This document shows positions 54,039 to 63,401 of a stretch of 64,000 nucleotides of DNA, one piece after another. The translations under genes were made by a program, and so were the position numbers. The notes beneath the pieces are model-generated. The model was not told the origin of the DNA. It was given only the letters and a program-made list of their open reading frames with translations, and made no database searches. Where the stretch lies: the NCBI GenBank assembly GCA_026707045.1, contig JAPOXO010000124.1, forward strand, positions 31,707 to 95,706. Reading direction: 5' to 3'. Source of the DNA: Gammaproteobacteria bacterium (GTDB taxonomy: Bacteria; Pseudomonadota; Gammaproteobacteria; Pseudomonadales; Azotimanducaceae). Every line of letters begins with the position of its first letter. Positions within the stretch are counted from its first letter, which is position 1.

Positions 54039-57000
54039 TTATGCTCCAAACCATCTTGAGTGATCCGCTCTTCGCCGCCTGCGCATCAAAACATTGATTC
54101 CAAACACAATAGCTAGACCGATCAATGCAGCGGCATAGTTGCCATATTCGAAAACACTAGTTTGCGTCTCATCAAGCGGTGGAAGCGTTCGATTGAAGTG
54201 ACTTCGACTGCGAATCGATAGCAGAGAGGCATCTTCCATTGCCACATCTATAAGGTTGGCAAGAAACTGATAGGAATTCACGTAAAGCTCCCCACGTGCA
54301 GAACTGATCATGCGGACGGATTGATCCGATACGAACTCCGAGGATCCAACAACGAACAACCTTGCCGACTCTGGAGAACGATCAATCACGCTGGCTACGA
54401 CACCCAGTGTGTCTTCTTCCTCTTCAGATTCCCCGTCTGGCGATTCGGCATCATTCTCGTCTGAGCCGAGATCTTCTGCTTGAATTTCGGACTCGTCAGC
54501 AGTTTGACCGGAATCTGAGGACAATGGATCTAAATCCTCACCGACATCCGGCACATTGTCTATCTCTGAGTCCCCCGTAGGTTTGGTCTCGCCTTCCTCC
54601 AATGATTCTTGTGACTCTTCAGATTCTTCTACAGAATCCAATTCCGGAATTTCGATGCTCTCCTGCTCTTTGAGTTCCTCTGCTCGTTCTCTTGCTTCTA
54701 CCAATGCTGGCGACTCTTCAAAGTAGCTGTCAAACTTGCCCTTGAGGGATAGCGCTAACAGTCTCGATTCGACGTCTCCGCTGGGGAAATAGGGGGAAGT
54801 GGACCCCTCTGTTATCTTCGGCATGACATCCGGCGAGGATTCCACCCAACTGTTGTCCGAGCTTCTCAACAATTCAACGACTTCCCTATTTTCATTCGCT
54901 TCCGTGTCCACTGACAAAGGTGATCCCCACGTGTAGGTAATTTGATCCAGATCTCTTACTGCAACACTTGAACCGACAAAACCTTCATTTCGAACATCCA
55001 CGAAAAACGGATAGTCCATCATCCTAAGCTCTTGAAACACAAACCCGCCCACTTCTCGGTTTACGGGTATCGGGAATGCTGAATTTCGAGGATCAAGAAC
55101 CATGCTTTGATCAATCGTGACTCCGTGATGAGCTAGCCAGTCTTCGAGACCTAAATGATTTGGCATCACTTCAAGCATTTGGGACATCAGCATGGTCTTG
55201 TATGCGCCTGCAGCAATTACAACCGTGCCCCCCTTCATGAGGAATTGATCCATTTCGAATACTTGTGCGTCGCTCAGTGATGCGGGTGCAACAACTAGAA
55301 GAACATCCACATAGTTTGGTATGGGCAATCGAAGCGTAGTAGTTTCGACATCGTAGTCTGCGGTCAAATAGCCTCGAAGTTCGGAGTACTCGCTGCCCGA
55401 CGATGGTTGACCCATGTACTGAGGCGGGGGCTGAGAAGGGGAATAGAGTGCTACAGAAGTCAGTAGTCCAGTTGCAAATCGCTTGAGTCCCTCTTCAAGA
55501 ATTCGAGCAAATCCCTCTTTGTCCCTGGAGTCTGGAATTCCCATGCTCACGACCGTTTGTCCGTCTGACAACGTGAGATAGAAATAAAACCTATTGGTAT
55601 CAAAGAGGCTTGCGGCCATGGGCTGAAATCCGAAATTCGTCGCAATTTCTTCGGCTATTGCTCCTCCGTCGGCTTCCGGATCGACAAATGTCCACCCGAA
55701 CTTTCCGTCGGAAGACATCTCAAGCTCATCCAGAGCATCAGCTAGAGGTACGCGTAATTCCTCGAGTTGCTCCGGCAGTTTTTCAGCCGCCGAAATGTAG
55801 CCGGTGAAGTTAACCTCGGCTGTCACATACTCGAATATCGATCCCCCACCCTGAAATCCTGCAAGAACCTTCTTGATAGCACGGGTGATGTCGTACTCGG
55901 GATTCCGGAGTTGCACCGACAACTCAGACTCCGTAGTTGCCTTGACCTCAATCAAGTCTCGCCAACTGAGCACCTCATACTCATCTCCATAGCGAATGAG
56001 AATGTCGAAGTAAGAATTCACCAAGCTGGTCTGATATCGATCCGCAACCTGAAAGGTTTGGGGACGAATTCCGTACTTGGTATTGGCTTCGTCCTCTTTT
56101 TCCGCATCGGCAGCCGGATCGACGAACTCGACCCGGACACGATTGCCGCCAATGATTGCGTACTCCTTTACGAGATCTCGGATTTGAGGAACCAGCGGAG
56201 CCAAAAGGGGATGGGTCTTTGTGCTGAAGTAACCACGAATGAGTAATGGTTCGCGTAGCTGATCAAGCTGTTGCTTAGTCACCGATGCAATCGAGTACTG
56301 GGCTCCTTTCGTAACATCAAGTCGCAACCAGGTGGTGCTACTGATCCAAAGGTTGGCAATGATCAAGTTGGCCACGACAAGCCCACAAATCATTGCGATC
56401 TTTCGATGGTTTGCAGCGCTTGCGTCTTGAGCCCAGCCCAATGAGCGAAGTGCGAAGACGTTTAGCACAAGGAACGCAGCGGTGATAGAGACATAGAAGT
56501 AAAGGTCTGACAAGTCCAAGATTCCTCGGGATATCGACTCGAACCTCGACCCAGAGCCCATTTCTCTCAGCAGCTCCCCAATGTTGTTGCTTACAAGACC
56601 GGTAACAAAGTCGCTTCCGATCATGTAGAACACTGCACAAACAAATACGGAGACGATTAGCGAAACAATTTGGTTTTCGCTGCGTGCACTAACAAATAAT
56701 CCGATGCTTATGTAGGCTGCACCAAGCAGCAATGCAGCTGCATAGGCTGCAACTACGGGACCCCAATCCAAGTTGGCTACGACACTTACGGATATCGGAA
56801 GTGGAAATGTAAGGATCAACGCGATTCCGAGCAAAGCCATACAGGCAAGAAACTTGCCCACGACCAACTCCCAAGATGTTGCAGGCAGAGTGGACAAAAA
56901 CTCAATGGTGCCCGTGCGACGTTCATCGCTCCAAATTCGCATTGTGAGGGCACTTGCCAGGAATATAAGAAGGACCGGTAGCCATTCAAACATCGGCCGC

Positions 57001-57155
57001 ACGTCAGCTATATTGCGTGCAAAAAATGCCTCTCCCCAGAAGAAAACAAAAAGCGTTACTCCCAAGTACGCAGCAAGAAACAGGTAACCAATCGGCGATG
57101 CGAAAAAAAGGCGAAGTTCCTTCCGCGCTACCTCCATCAAACACTCAATTCGCAT
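54039..57155 (-). CDS. GldF-GldG fusion (ABC-2 permease plus GldG-type extracellular domain)
   Basis: 1038-aa inner-membrane protein. The first 250 residues are an ABC-2 type permease with six helices ('GYLFLAAYLGVTLFVFFWGE', 'RIWSDERRTGTIEFLSTLP'). The rest is a GldG-type domain (uncharacterised ABC transport component: 'SVTKQQLDQLREPLLIRGYF', 'VEFVDPAAD', 'FQVADRYQTSLVN', 'VVIAAGAYKTMLMSQML'). A Glu/Asp/Ser-rich segment of about 100 residues (about 825-925) interrupts it, followed by a final helix and a basic tail ('LMRRRRRADHSRW'). The ATG at 57155 has GGGAGAT just before it. It overlaps the ATPase gene by 11 bases. GldF and GldG are known as separate gliding-motility genes in Bacteroidetes; fusions occur in Gammaproteobacteria, where they are not gliding genes. 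Confidence 0.88.
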   Translation of the reverse strand: MRIECLMEVARKELRLFFASPIGYLFLAAYLGVTLFVFFWGEAFFARNIADVRPMFEWLPVLLIFLASALTMRIWSDERRTGTIEFLSTLPATSWELVVGKFLACMALLGIALILTFPLPISVSVVANLDWGPVVAAYAAALLLGAAYISIGLFVSARSENQIVSLIVSVFVCAVFYMIGSDFVTGLVSNNIGELLREMGSGSRFESISRGILDLSDLYFYVSITAAFLVLNVFALRSLGWAQDASAANHRKIAMICGLVVANLIIANLWISSTTWLRLDVTKGAQYSIASVTKQQLDQLREPLLIRGYFSTKTHPLLAPLVPQIRDLVKEYAIIGGNRVRVEFVDPAADAEKEDEANTKYGIRPQTFQVADRYQTSLVNSYFDILIRYGDEYEVLSWRDLIEVKATTESELSVQLRNPEYDITRAIKKVLAGFQGGGSIFEYVTAEVNFTGYISAAEKLPEQLEELRVPLADALDELEMSSDGKFGWTFVDPEADGGAIAEEIATNFGFQPMAASLFDTNRFYFYLTLSDGQTVVSMGIPDSRDKEGFARILEEGLKRFATGLLTSVALYSPSQPPPQYMGQPSSGSEYSELRGYLTADYDVETTTLRLPIPNYVDVLLVVAPASLSDAQVFEMDQFLMKGGTVVIAAGAYKTMLMSQMLEVMPNHLGLEDWLAHHGVTIDQSMVLDPRNSAFPIPVNREVGGFVFQELRMMDYPFFVDVRNEGFVGSSVAVRDLDQITYTWGSPLSVDTEANENREVVELLRSSDNSWVESSPDVMPKITEGSTSPYFPSGDVESRLLALSLKGKFDSYFEESPALVEARERAEELKEQESIEIPELDSVEESEESQESLEEGETKPTGDSEIDNVPDVGEDLDPLSSDSGQTADESEIQAEDLGSDENDAESPDGESEEEEDTLGVVASVIDRSPESARLFVVGSSEFVSDQSVRMISSARGELYVNSYQFLANLIDVAMEDASLLSIRSRSHFNRTLPPLDETQTSVFEYGNYAAALIGLAIVFGINVLMRRRRRADHSRWFGA

Positions 57156-58059
57156 TTCTATCTCCCGCACTTACAGCCCTGAAGAGCGCTTCGAGGTCTC
57201 GTTTTTCCGGCTCGATGCTGCCTACTGAAATGTCGTCCGACACCAGCTTTCGAACCACACTGGGAATATCACTCTTGGCATCCACTTGATTTGGAGTAAT
57301 CAGGTAACGTCCGTTCAACTCTTTGACTGAAGCCTGACTTTGAAGCGAGGTTCGAACCTTATCGATGGGGGAGTCGGTGGTCAACCAGCATCGATTCCCT
57401 TCCTTGAGATTGTCGAGCGTCTCGTCAACGGCAATAACACCGTCACGCATGATTAGTACTCGACTGCAAATCGCTTCCACTTCTTGCATGATGTGCGTCG
57501 ACAACACTACAGTTGCATTTTTGGACAGCTTCTTAATCAAATCCCGCATATGTTGCGTTTGAGAAGGATCGAGTCCGGTTGTTGGCTCATCGAGAATCAG
57601 TGTTCCGGGGTTGTGCAGAATCGCTTGAGCTACACCCACCCGTTGCTGATAACCTCTAGACAGAGTGCCGATTGTGTCCAAGGCGCGGCCACGAAGATCC
57701 GTGCTAGTTATCGCGTCTTCTACACACTCTCGTCTTGATTCTTTCGGCACATTGCGTACGGTTGCCGCAAACCAAAGATAGTCGACCACTGACAATTCGG
57801 AATATAACGGTCGGCTTTCCGGAAGATAACCCAAGAACTCTCTGGCTTCAGTCGGGGATTCCTGAACGTCGATTCCATCCACAAAAGCCTTTCCGGAACT
57901 GGGTTCGATGTAGCCCGTGAGCAATTTCATAACTGTCGTCTTGCCTGCTCCGTTATGACCAAGCAACCCGACAATTTCGCCTGAAGCAATTTCGAATGAA
58001 ACGTTATCGACGGCGGTTATGTCTCCAAATCGCCGCGTCAAGTGTTCGGTGCGTAACAC
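57145..58059 (-). CDS. ABC transporter ATP-binding protein (GldA-like)
   Basis: 304-aa ATPase energising the adjacent GldF-GldG permease. Walker A 'GHNGAGKT' at 34-41, signature 'LSRGYQQRVGVAQA', Walker B 'LILDEPTTGLDP', switch His in 'TVVLSTHIMQEVEAI'. The C-terminal 80 residues form an additional small domain, as in GldA and CcmA-like ATPases. The frame begins at a TTG at 58065, but a GTG at 58059 lies 8 nt after a perfect AGGAGG, so it is the better start. The substrate of the three-gene system is unknown. Confidence 0.93.
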   Translation of the reverse strand: MLRTEHLTRRFGDITAVDNVSFEIASGEIVGLLGHNGAGKTTVMKLLTGYIEPSSGKAFVDGIDVQESPTEAREFLGYLPESRPLYSELSVVDYLWFAATVRNVPKESRRECVEDAITSTDLRGRALDTIGTLSRGYQQRVGVAQAILHNPGTLILDEPTTGLDPSQTQHMRDLIKKLSKNATVVLSTHIMQEVEAICSRVLIMRDGVIAVDETLDNLKEGNRCWLTTDSPIDKVRTSLQSQASVKELNGRYLITPNQVDAKSDIPSVVRKLVSDDISVGSIEPEKRDLEALFRAVSAGDRNAN

Positions 58060-58346
58060 TTGCAATGCCTCCTAGTGTCAATTCGAGGGGGTTGGTGTAT
58101 AGATTACCCATGAAGCCCTAAGGGTTTCAAGAGTTGTTAGGAAATTCTCAGTTCCAACCGCTGTTACAGATGAACGTAGATTCTTTGGATATCCCATTTG
58201 TGCATCTAGTTCCTTGCTTGTCGTTGGAGAATCTCAAGTTTCGATTCAAACGACGTACTGTTCAAACGAAATTGCATACCATGCTGAACCGACGAATTCA
58301 CTCTTGACGGATAGTGAAAATTGTGCTGAACCGACACCTACTCAAC

Positions 58347-59456
58347 ATGAACGACGGCCTTCGATTGCTTCAAACGCCAGCCCTAGTTGTCGATCTGTCC
58401 AGACTAAATGCGAATCTTGATCGTATGCAATCACTTTGTGATCGTCATCAGCACACCCTTCGTCCACACTCGAAAACTCACAAATGCGTTGCAATCGCAA
58501 GACTGCAAGTTGACCGCGGAGCCGTGGGCATTTGCTGTGCAAAGCTTGGTGAGGCTGAGGCCATGTCTCGCGGCGGCTTGGAGAATATTCTTGTTACGTC
58601 ACCAGTTGTGACAGACGAGGGAATACGCCGGGCCATTTCGCTTCATCGAACGACGAGAGAACTAATCTTAACGGTGGATAGCAGTATCGTTGCAAAACGA
58701 ACGAACGAGTTGGCGGAAGCAGCACAAACGAAAGTCGATGTCATCATGGATATAGATCCAGGGATGCACCGCACGGGAATTCAGTTGGGGACCGAGGGCT
58801 TGAATTTGGCGAAATCTCTAGTTCAGGACTGTCACTATCTAAAGTTTCGTGGCATTCAGTTCTATTCTGGTGACCTCATGCACGTAAGGAGTTACACGGA
58901 GAGGCGCGAACGTTACTCAGAACGAAATGCTCAATTGAAGAGATTTCTTCACGACTTACGTGAGAGCGGTGTCGAGTGTGAAATTGTCACAGGCGGCGGA
59001 ACAGGAAGCTACGAGATTGATCTCGAGCTCAATGTAATGACCGAGCTTCAGGCAGGATCCTACGCATTCATGGATCGTCAATACTTGGAGATTGAATCTC
59101 GCTCTGGAATTGAGCTCGAGTTTGATCCTTCCCTTTTCGTCTTCACGACGGTAATTTCGTCAAACCATACCCACATGGCAACCACAGATGCTGGCCTGAA
59201 GTCTTTCGCGACAGACGACAAAACACCGCTCATCGTCGATGGAGCTCCAGATGAATGTCACTATGCTTTCATGGGAGACGAGCACGGAGCAGTTCACTGG
59301 AAGTCGGATGACTATCAGCTCAACGTTGGCAGTATGATTTCTACCGTAGTTCCACACTGCGACCCGACAATCAATTTGTACAACGAAATCCATGTTGTAG
59401 CGGGGAACAAGCTCGTAGATATCTGGCCAATCGGGGCCAGAGGATGTTCTCAGTAA
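58347..59456 (+). CDS. D-threonine-aldolase / D-serine-dehydratase family PLP enzyme
   Basis: 369-aa fold-type III PLP enzyme of the DSD1 family. The PLP-lysine lies in 'RPHSKTHKCVAI', followed by 'DIDPGMHRTGIQLG' and 'VTGGGTGSYEIDLEL'. The C-terminal metal site reads 'VPHCDPTINLYNE', with His-x-Asp as in bacterial D-threonine aldolases rather than the His-x-Cys of D-serine dehydratase, so retro-aldol cleavage of D-3-hydroxy amino acids is the likelier activity. The ATG at 58347 is preferred; an in-frame GTG lies 33 bases earlier. 86 bases upstream of the TGA-containing AhpD-like gene, same strand. Confidence 0.85.
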   Translation: MNDGLRLLQTPALVVDLSRLNANLDRMQSLCDRHQHTLRPHSKTHKCVAIARLQVDRGAVGICCAKLGEAEAMSRGGLENILVTSPVVTDEGIRRAISLHRTTRELILTVDSSIVAKRTNELAEAAQTKVDVIMDIDPGMHRTGIQLGTEGLNLAKSLVQDCHYLKFRGIQFYSGDLMHVRSYTERRERYSERNAQLKRFLHDLRESGVECEIVTGGGTGSYEIDLELNVMTELQAGSYAFMDRQYLEIESRSGIELEFDPSLFVFTTVISSNHTHMATTDAGLKSFATDDKTPLIVDGAPDECHYAFMGDEHGAVHWKSDDYQLNVGSMISTVVPHCDPTINLYNEIHVVAGNKLVDIWPIGARGCSQ

Positions 59457-59542
59457 CTTTGCGCAACCAATCCCAATGTTGCGGCTGCAGGTACACTGTG
59501 AGTAACATTGCCCTCCCTTGATGTCAACTCCAATTTCCGTCA

Positions 59543-60610
59543 ATGTATGAACAATCACAATTGCCTATTCGAGAGGATCTTCGAACAGCACATGAGACTG
59601 TATGGAGAAAAATAGCCACAACCGGTTCCTACTGGTCCGGTGAGAATAGAGTCGCTTTTATTCGGGAAGCACGTAGTGCGTTGACATGCAAATTGTGCGC
59701 ATCGCGAAAAATTTCGATTTCCCCCAATGTAGTCGATGGAGAACACGATTCGGCAACATCTCTAGACCCAATGGTAATCGACTTGATTCATAGGATTCGA
59801 ACGGATCCCGGGCGTTATACCAAGACTGTCTTCGATCGCTTCGTTTCGACCTATTCGATACAGGAATACATCGAACTGGTTAGTGTGGTTGCTAGCAGTG
59901 TGGTTGTCGACACCATGCATTGCGCGCTTGGGCTGACTCCACCTGACCCTTCTGATCCAGACACTCAGAAACCCAATGGATATGAACCGGCAAAAATTGA
60001 AGATGGCGGAGCATGGGTTCCGCTCGCGAGACACGATCAATCTCGTTCTGATTTGGGTTTTCGACGGGTACCCAACATTCTTCGTGCGATGGGGGCAGTT
60101 CCTTCAGCCGTCTCGCTTTTCTTCAGTTGTTTCAAGAATCACTACTCGATGATGGGCGTCCCGCTAGACCTTAGACAGTCTCAGACTGAGTTCATAGCTG
60201 CGAGAGTCTCAGCACTAAACCAATGCTTCTACTGAACGAGTTCGCATGCGTTAATGCTCCGTGTGAGCAGCCAGTCCGAAGGTTTTGACGCGAACCTCAA
60301 AGCAATTACTGAGGAAGACGTGGATGCGGGAGTTCCTTTTTCCAGCCTCTTAAGACAGCTGACAGAGGCGACAATCGAGATGCGATGGGGTGACCTAGCC
60401 ACATTCCGTCAGGAAGCAATTGAAACGATTGGCAGGCAATCCACTGTTGACGCCTTGGCGGTCGCAAGTGGATTCAACGGAATTGTTCGAGTAGCTGATG
60501 CAACCGGAATACCTATCGATAGTTACGAAGATGATGTGGGGAAAAAGCTTCGATCTTCGATCGGAATCGATGACTTTCACTATAGCTCCAAGTCTTCGCG
60601 ATACGGCTAA
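59543..60610 (+). CDS. Candidate selenoprotein: AhpD-like (carboxymuconolactone decarboxylase superfamily), Sec at residue 231
   Basis: A single open frame if TGA at 60233-60235 is read as selenocysteine: 355 aa, same frame on both sides. The upstream part ends in 'RVSALNQCFY' and the downstream part continues 'TSSHALMLRVSS'. The joined motif is Cys228-Phe-Tyr-Sec231-Thr-Ser-Ser-His235, exactly the C-x-x-C-x-x-x-H of AhpD-type enzymes with Sec for the second Cys. An additional 'TCKLCASRK' (Cys49, Cys52) is near the N-terminus. The residues after the TGA keep the AhpD helical pattern ('LTEATIEMRW', 'AVASGFNGIVRVADATGIPI'). Ending at TGA gives a 230-aa protein lacking its catalytic pair. A SECIS-like hairpin lies downstream. 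AhpD-like selenoproteins are known from bacterial surveys. No sel genes are in the window. Confidence 0.78.
60236..60274 (+). promoter_or_regulatory. Putative bacterial SECIS element
   Basis: Just after the TGA at 60233-60235 the mRNA can form TGCTC (60255-60259) paired with GAGCA (60265-60269) around the loop CGTGT. The apical loop begins about 24 nt after the TGA and contains G in its second position. Bacterial SECIS elements are short stem-loops at about this distance with a conserved G near the start of the loop. A competing GCAT/ATGC pairing (60244-60258) exists. Predicted by eye only. Confidence 0.5.
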
Positions 60611-60637
60611 ACCAAAACGCCGTGAGGTACCGCGAAG

Positions 60638-61681
60638 CTAATTGACCAGAGTGCGTAAGTGCTCAACCAGCTGTGGATCTTGTGCTATTCGTTCGATGTG
60701 CTCCCAGTTCTGTGCATTTGGCCGAACACCTAACTTCAATAGGTGACGCAGGCTCCTCGGTCTCCACACATGAATCGCATAGCCCAACGCACTTACATGA
60801 TCTTGACCTTTCAACCGAGACGGATCGTTTTCTATTAGTTCAGAAATGAGTGGGAGGTCTTCGAGCACGATTGCGGACTCCAAAGAATCTTTGGCTCCGT
60901 GTGCGATTAGTCCTTCGATTATTTTCGGATCGCATTCCTGAGACAGCATGTGTAGACATGCCGTGGCCAGAGGCGTCTGCCCATCTTTGTCCGAGAGATT
61001 CGGATCCGCTCCCATATCCAGTAACAAGCGAACAGTCTTCAAATGGTTGTTATGGGCAGCATGAAACAGAGGCGTTCGTTTCCCGCTGTCAAATTCATTC
61101 ACGTTTATCTGCTTTCGATCATCCATATCGCGAATTGCTTGATGGTCGCCAACCGTTGCGAGGATGTGCAGGCTTGTTGTCGCTCCACAAGACAAGAGCA
61201 GCTTGACTAATTCTGTAGCTGGCTTCGGCTTCCAAGGTCCCGCGTGAGCGGCGAGATGAATCGGCGCTTCAAAGTCCTTGTTGAGCAAGTTCACGTCCGC
61301 TCCTTTCTCGCACAACAAAGAAGCAAGTTCTAGATTTCCTCGGACGGCCGCGTTGTGCAGAGCCGAATTACCGTGCTCATCGACCGATCGAACAAGAGCG
61401 GAACTATTGTCTAGCAGACTGAAGGCTCTTTCGTTGAACTCCAAAAGCGCGCACGTGAACAAACTAGGGCAACCACCCGCATCGACAATCGTTTCAGCAA
61501 TGTCTTTGTAGCGATTTGTTCGACCAGAGAAACCGTACATTCCGATACGCTGGAGAACGTAGTCGACTGACTCTTGAGGCTGAGCAGTCCAATCTGACAC
61601 TTTTGACACTACATCTAGAAGCTGGTCGTAGTCTTCGGCAATTAGAGCCTGATCAACAGATTCGGTTAGCCCGGGCGACAT
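60638..61681 (-). CDS. Ankyrin-repeat protein (347 aa)
   Basis: Third ankyrin protein. From the ATG at 61681 it has about eight repeats: 'GNSALHNAAVRGNLELASLL', 'FEAPIHLAAHAGPWKP', 'KRTPLFHAAHNNHLKTVRLL', 'GQTPLATACLHMLSQ', ending with 'LRTLVN'. The open frame begins at 61732, overlapping the methyltransferase gene; the shorter start is adjacent to it (16 bases). The two likely form a transcript. No signal peptide. The partner is unknown. Confidence 0.82.
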   Translation of the reverse strand: MSPGLTESVDQALIAEDYDQLLDVVSKVSDWTAQPQESVDYVLQRIGMYGFSGRTNRYKDIAETIVDAGGCPSLFTCALLEFNERAFSLLDNSSALVRSVDEHGNSALHNAAVRGNLELASLLCEKGADVNLLNKDFEAPIHLAAHAGPWKPKPATELVKLLLSCGATTSLHILATVGDHQAIRDMDDRKQINVNEFDSGKRTPLFHAAHNNHLKTVRLLLDMGADPNLSDKDGQTPLATACLHMLSQECDPKIIEGLIAHGAKDSLESAIVLEDLPLISELIENDPSRLKGQDHVSALGYAIHVWRPRSLRHLLKLGVRPNAQNWEHIERIAQDPQLVEHLRTLVN

Positions 61682-61697
61682 GAGAAAGAACTCGTGA

Positions 61698-62768
61698 CTA
61701 CGGTCTGATCTCGTAGTAGGAGTTGGTTGCATTCTCGTATTCGAGCTTGCGAAACTGGGTAAATCCCGCCTCGGCGGTCATTTCCCGCGCAACCTGTTCA
61801 TTGAATCCCAATGTGCCCAGCCCAGCACCGTTCTTCTCCGACATCGCAGAGGACATGCATACCAACATAGAAAATCCATACATCAAAAAAGCACTGGGAT
61901 TGTCATTTAGGTTTTCTTCAAAGGTCGGAAACGACCTGATGTCCGAGCATAGCCACGTTCCTTTTGGGCTTATTGCTTTTCGTATAGCCGAGAGCATTTG
62001 GTTGGGAAATGGCACATCGTGAACGACATCGAAAGTGCAAACTAAATCGAAGGACTCATCGTCTGGCAAAGGGTTCTTGTTCACGTCGACGATTTCGACG
62101 TTTTTGAGATTGGCTCCTCGTAAGTTTTCATGCGCTCTGTTCAAAGCGTGCCTCGAAATTTCATAGCCGAAGAACTGTGAATTTGGATATTCACCAGCCA
62201 TATGTATTAGTGCAACGCCAGCTCCACATCCAACATCAGCCACCCTAATTCCACGGTCGAGACTCTCACACATGCCGTCCAACTCCGGCAGAATTGTTGA
62301 AGTCAAGAGATAGCGCGGTACGTAGTTGTTTAGGTTTTCTATCCCGGTGGCACATGCCGGACCATGGTCGTCATAACTCATTCCCATTCCAGTACGAAAG
62401 GCATTGGGAAGGTGTTTTACAGCATCTTGAAGCACGTTATAGACTGCAAATCCCGAAGCAAAGTAGTAGGGGCTGTCCTTGTCGCACAACACCAGCTGAG
62501 CTTCTGCAGAGATGGAAAACTTATCGCTCGTCGGTTCGTATTCGAGCTGTCGAGCACATGCTTGGTGCCTGAGCCACTCGCGCAACCACCTTTCGTGCAG
62601 ACCGGTGGTTTTTGCTAATTCCTCGCTTGTGGATGGTCCAGCGTCGCTAAGCGCTTCATAGAGACCAAGCTGATCTCCCACGTACGCTAGACTGCAATTC
62701 ATCGCAGCAGCAATGGATTGCGAAACTTGATACGCGAAAGCTTCCACTTTTCTTCGATTTACGGACAT
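61698..62768 (-). CDS. SAM-dependent methyltransferase with N-terminal winged helix
   Basis: 356-aa class I methyltransferase of the type with an N-terminal winged-helix dimerisation domain (Rv2258c-like). The first 110 residues ('YVGDQLGLYEALSDAGPSTS', 'TTGLHERWLREWLRHQ') match that domain. SAM motif I is 'VADVGCGAGVALIH', followed by 'FFGYEISRHALNRA' and 'FDLVCTFDVVHDV'. It methylates an unknown small molecule, or acts as a sensor. It is followed by an ankyrin gene on the same strand. Confidence 0.88.
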   Translation of the reverse strand: MSVNRRKVEAFAYQVSQSIAAAMNCSLAYVGDQLGLYEALSDAGPSTSEELAKTTGLHERWLREWLRHQACARQLEYEPTSDKFSISAEAQLVLCDKDSPYYFASGFAVYNVLQDAVKHLPNAFRTGMGMSYDDHGPACATGIENLNNYVPRYLLTSTILPELDGMCESLDRGIRVADVGCGAGVALIHMAGEYPNSQFFGYEISRHALNRAHENLRGANLKNVEIVDVNKNPLPDDESFDLVCTFDVVHDVPFPNQMLSAIRKAISPKGTWLCSDIRSFPTFEENLNDNPSAFLMYGFSMLVCMSSAMSEKNGAGLGTLGFNEQVAREMTAEAGFTQFRKLEYENATNSYYEIRP

Positions 62769-63401
62769 TTTTCTTTTCCCCGAACGGAGTGCTCGTTGCC
62801 GAACTCCAACTTATGTCCCCTTCAGTGCCGGCAACTCGATTGAACCCCAATGTCGTCTTGTCCCGAGGGGAATCTCTAGTCGTAACCGATCAGAATCAAA
62901 CGGTCATCAAGTTCGTTCTTGTTGTCGGGAGTCTTCGGAACTCATTCAGTGGTTCTCGAGTATCGCTACTTAGCGACCATCCTCACTGAAGAAAGTGCGC
63001 ATGCCTGTTGGAAATCTGTGCGGTGCCGTCCGGGCTCCAGATACTGGTGTCGAACCATGTTCAAATCGCATCAATACATAATTCTTGGAAAACAAACGAA
63101 CACGAACACTTGAAAGTGCAGTGCTAACGCGAGAAAACGTACCGAAGACTTACCTCACACCGTCCACTCTATTGGCGATGTCGTCGAGAAATAAGCCACG
63201 GAATAAGCAGGCTAACAAAGTATGCTCGTAGATTGGGAATATTGTGAAACTTAACGAATCATGTTCAGAGCTCGATAACAAATTGCTTGGTCCGACTCTC
63301 GACATTCTTTAGGTCATGGCAACCATAGCCCGAGCCTCCCTTGTTTGAAAGCTCACAATTTAAGTTGAAATCCTGCAACTGTGTAACTGTCGTCAAGCTG
63401 A
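62769..63401. other. Intergenic region with no recognisable gene
   Basis: About 630 bases. Two short plus-strand frames (62789-62989, 62919-63113) have no ribosome site and no resemblance to known proteins. A stretch near 63045-63075 resembles a T-arm (TTCAAATC) but lacks a cloverleaf. I see no promoter pair, terminator or repeat of note. Confidence 0.45.

Noticed and set aside
58281..58335. Repeated TGCTGAACCGAC before the D-threonine-aldolase gene
   Set aside because: Two copies of a 12-base sequence about 40 bases apart; too short to be more than a small duplication, with no further structure.
59543..60235. Reading the AhpD-like gene as ending at its TGA (230 aa) and 60254-60610 as a separate small gene
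   Set aside because: The frame is shared, the redox motif and family C-terminal region span the TGA, and the second piece has no proper start or ribosome site.
63045..63080. T-arm-like sequence TTCAAATC near 63.06 kb
   Set aside because: No acceptor stem, D-arm or anticodon arm can be built around it.
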